Assembly (NCBI RefSeq): GCF_026914265.1
Contig: NC_069124.1
Span: 22,072,592-22,136,591 of the forward strand
Reading direction: 5' to 3'
Source of the DNA: Mya arenaria
Lineage: Eukaryota > Mollusca > Bivalvia > Myida > Myidae
Length of the DNA stretch: 64,000 nucleotides
Shown here: piece after piece, positions 61,238-64,000 of the stretch
Layout of the letters: each line of letters begins with the position of its first letter
Position numbering within the stretch: the stretch's first letter is position 1
The notes under the pieces: generated by a model
The model's database searches: none
Told to the model about the DNA's origin: nothing
What the model saw: the letters and a program-made list of their open reading frames with translations, nothing else
Translations under genes and position numbers: made by a program

Positions 61238-62862
61238 CACAATGCAAGGGCCGAAACCACAATGTTCTAGGGACACAATGCAAGGGCCGAAACCACAATG
61301 TTCTAGGGACACAGTGCAATGGCCGAAACCACAATGTTCTAGGGACACAATGCAAGGGCCGAAACCACAATGTTCTAGGGACACAATGCAAGGGCCGAAA
61401 ACACAATGGTCTAGAGACACAATGCAAGGGCCGAAACCACAATGTTCTTGAGACACAGTGCAAGGGCCGATATCACAATGTTCTAGAAACACAATGCAAG
61501 GGCCGAAACCACAATTTTCTAAGGACACAGTGCAAGGGCCGAAACCACAATGTTCTAGAGATACAATGCAAGGGCCGAAACCACAATGTTCTAGGGACAC
61601 AATGCAAGGGCCGAAACCACAATGTTCTAGAGACACAATGCAAGGGCCGAAACCACAATGTTCTAGGGACACAATGCAAGGGCCGAAACCACAATGTTCT
61701 TGAGACACAATGCAATGGCCGAAACCACAATGTTCTAGAGAAACAATTCAAGGGCCGAAACCACAATGTTCTAGGGACACAGTGCAAGGGCCGAAACCAC
61801 AATGTTCTAGGGACACAATGCAAGGGCCGAAACCACAATGTTCTAGGGACACAATGCAAGGGCCGAAAACACAATGGTCTAGAGACACAATGCAAGGGCC
61901 GAAACCACAATGTTCTTGAGACACAGTGCAAGGGCCGAAATCACAATGTTCTAGAAACACAATGCAAGGGCCGAAACCACAATGTTCTAAGGACACAGTG
62001 CAAGGGCCGAAACCACAATGTTCTAGAGATACAATGCAAGGGCCGAAACCACAATGTTCTAGGGACACAATGCAAGGGCCGAAACCACAATGTTCTAGAG
62101 ACACAATGCAAGGGCCGAAACCACAATGTTCTAGGGACACAATGCAAGGGCCGAAACCACAATGTTCTTGAGACACAATGCAATGGCCGAAACCACAATG
62201 TTCTAGAGAAACAATTCAAGGGCCGAAACCACAATGTTCTAGGGACACAATGCAAGGGCCGAAACCACAATGTTCTAGGGACACAATGCAAGGGCCGAAA
62301 ACACAATGTTCTAGGGACACAGTGCAAGGGTCGAAAACACAATGTTCTAGAGACACAATGCAAGGGCCGAAACCACAATGTTCTTGAGACACAATGCAAG
62401 GGCCGAAACCACAATGTTCTAGAAACACAATGCAAGGGCCGAAACCACAATGTTCTAAAGACACAGTGCAAGGGCCGAAACCACAATGTTCTAAAGACAC
62501 AGTGCAACGGCCGAAACCACAATGTTCTAGAGACACAATGCAATGGCCGAAACCACAATGTTCTAGGGACACAATGCAAGGGCCGAAACCACAATGTTCT
62601 AGAGACACAATGAAAGGGCCGAAACCACAATGTTCTTGTGACACAATACAAGGGCCGAAACCACAACGTTCTAGAGACACACTGCAAGGGCCGAAACCAC
62701 AATGTTCTAGAGACACAATGCAATGGCCGAAACCACAATGTTCTAGGGACACAATGCAAGGGCCTAAACCACAATGTTCTAGGGACACAATGCAAGGGCC
62801 GAAACCACAATGTTCTAGAGACGCAATGCAAGGGCCGAAACCACAGTGTTCTAGAGACACAC
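61238..62862. repeat. 36-bp minisatellite with 468-bp higher-order period
   Basis: About 45 units, consensus GACACAATGCAAGGGCCGAA then ACCACAATGTTCTAGG. Variant units recur every 13 units: GAAAACACAATGGTCTAGAG at 61,397 and 61,865, CTTGAGACACAATGCAATGG at 61,698 and 62,166, and GAGAAACAATTCAAGG at 61,738 and 62,206. Open frames of 481 codons (+, 61,168-62,613) and 307 codons (-, 61,941-62,864) arise because 36 keeps frame; their peptides are pure 12-residue repeats in two frames on each strand, so I do not call a gene. Confidence 0.96.
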
Positions 62863-62869
62863 ACTTATT

Positions 62870-63075
62870 AAAACCGCATAAACAATTACAAACACCACAG
62901 ATAGTCCACGCGTCAAATTAACACTACAGATTCATTATGGGATTACCGCCTTAAAACGGTCAGTATGAGTTAATGGCCAGAACAGAAGAACGGAAGACAG
63001 AACAACCACCTTAATACGAATGAAAACAGCAGTCTATTAAAAAATTGAGATAACGCCTTGGAATGGTCACTGAAA
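62870..63075. repeat. diverged dispersed repeat next to the minisatellite
   Basis: CCACAGATAG, GGGATTACCGCCTTAAAACG and CGCCTTGGAATGG match words in the 13,188-13,640 and 36,830-37,050 repeat, partly in changed order. The array may be part of, or have grown beside, this element. Confidence 0.45.
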
Positions 63076-63739
63076 GCTTTCCGGTTTCCAAGTAATGTTC
63101 ATAAAACAAGAATAGAAAAATGTCTGTTCTGAAAATATCTGAAAATAAGAAAGAGTTTTTCCAGGAGGCAAATTTATACACATTGAATTCTATGGAAGGG
63201 ATTATCCCCCAGTTAATGCATGCCGCTTTATGACATTTCTCTTTTTAAATTGCTAGTACATTCGTTTAAATCGTAAGTGCTTCCATGCAATTCCTTCGTT
63301 CGTGTTTGTAATGGACTACCGCATGTGTCTATGTGTACATCTTTAAGTTTCCTTCATTTTATTGCTTAGTGTCTACGTCTAAACGATAAATGACAAATGT
63401 CAGGTTTTTACTTTTATTTGACAATTGTGTACTAAGATACAAGAGTACAATTAAGCTTCTAATATTATCACTAATAATATTTATATAAAGTAATAAGATT
63501 ATAAAAAGCTAACTTAATAATACATAAATCAAACATATCAGTATCCATTTGCCAATAAGCATATAGACGAATACATCTAAACGAACGGAACTAATCGAAT
63601 GTTATTAAAAGGGAACCAGTAAATATTGGTATCCTGCGACAGCAGTATTAAATGGGAACGGAAACTAAATTCGGGTACCCTTTTAAACCACGGGAAAGTA
63701 CTATCGCGACTTTTGCTACGGTAGCAGTCAATTGTTCTT
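63076..63739. other. AT-rich intergenic DNA, no gene seen
   Basis: No recognisable exon or repeat. Confidence 0.4.
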
Positions 63740-64000
63740 CTCTGTATCCCAGATGATGTTAAAACACTTTTCTAAACAGAACTTCGCAAGGGTCACATTG
63801 CTTCAAAGCATCCCTCACTATAAGCTCTTGTAATCTGAGTCCTTTAGACCGTAATAGACATAAGGATGCTCTTGGCAAAGAATTGAGACCTCTGCTCTTA
63901 GTTCTTCTACAGAAATTTGACAGTAAGTCTGCCAAATTGTCAGATAATAACCATGCATTCTCCGTTCAACTGTCCTTTTGCTGACATTCAGAAGTCCTGC
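63740..64000 (-). pseudogene. fragment of an integrase-like transposon protein, cut by the window edge
   Basis: Reading leftward from the right edge, the minus strand begins GLLNVSKRTVERRMHGYYLT, a helix-turn-helix of the kind that precedes the catalytic core in a family of rve-integrase-like proteins found in fish and molluscs; weaker similarity continues to about 63,770. The fragment looks old and broken and its parent element lies mostly outside the window. Family assignment is from memory of the motif and is tentative. Confidence 0.5.

Overview
The window is AT-rich, intron-rich animal DNA, all of its recognisable genes on the + strand. A MALT1-type paracaspase with full exon/intron structure, an FTP-lectin/EGF receptor, tRNA-derived SINEs, palindromic MITEs and abundant minisatellites point to a mollusc, most likely a bivalve; this placement is inference from gene and repeat style.

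Layout. 1-1.69 kb: gene-free flank with a tRNA-His-derived SINE. About 1.69-24.8 kb and 24.8-50.3 kb: two tandem copies of a ~23-25 kb segment. Each holds a complete 14-exon MALT1-like paracaspase gene (4,889-20,860 and 28,792-42,044), then a 36-bp minisatellite (22.25-24.26 kb and 45.19-47.73 kb), then sequence of the next gene. That next gene, a predicted single-pass receptor with signal peptide, FTP (fucolectin-like) domain, five EGF-like repeats and one membrane segment (48,533-55,578), is whole only after the second segment; after the first only a broken relic of its fourth exon remains (24,519-24,727). 55.6-64 kb: transposon-rich flank with a decayed LINE reverse transcriptase, two MITEs, a TTGTA/TCGTA microsatellite, a second unrelated-looking 36-bp minisatellite with a 468-bp (13 x 36) higher-order period, and at the right edge a fragment of an integrase-like protein on the minus strand.

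Function. The two paracaspase copies have exactly the same 14 exon lengths (2,184 nt, 727 aa), keep the His/Cys catalytic dyad and the acidic residues expected for Arg-P1 specificity, and differ mainly in the Ig1-Ig2 linker, the end of the caspase domain and the C-terminus. Only the downstream copy carries a canonical TRAF6-type motif at its C-terminus. A receptor that looks able to bind glycans lies immediately downstream, so the cluster could be an innate-immunity neighbourhood, although the sequence alone does not show that the products interact.

Insertions present in only one copy (SINE, ~1-kb repeat, palindromic elements) give relative dates: the duplication is older than these insertions. 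Most long open frames in the window lie in 36-bp or 5-bp repeats and are artefacts of periods that keep reading frame.
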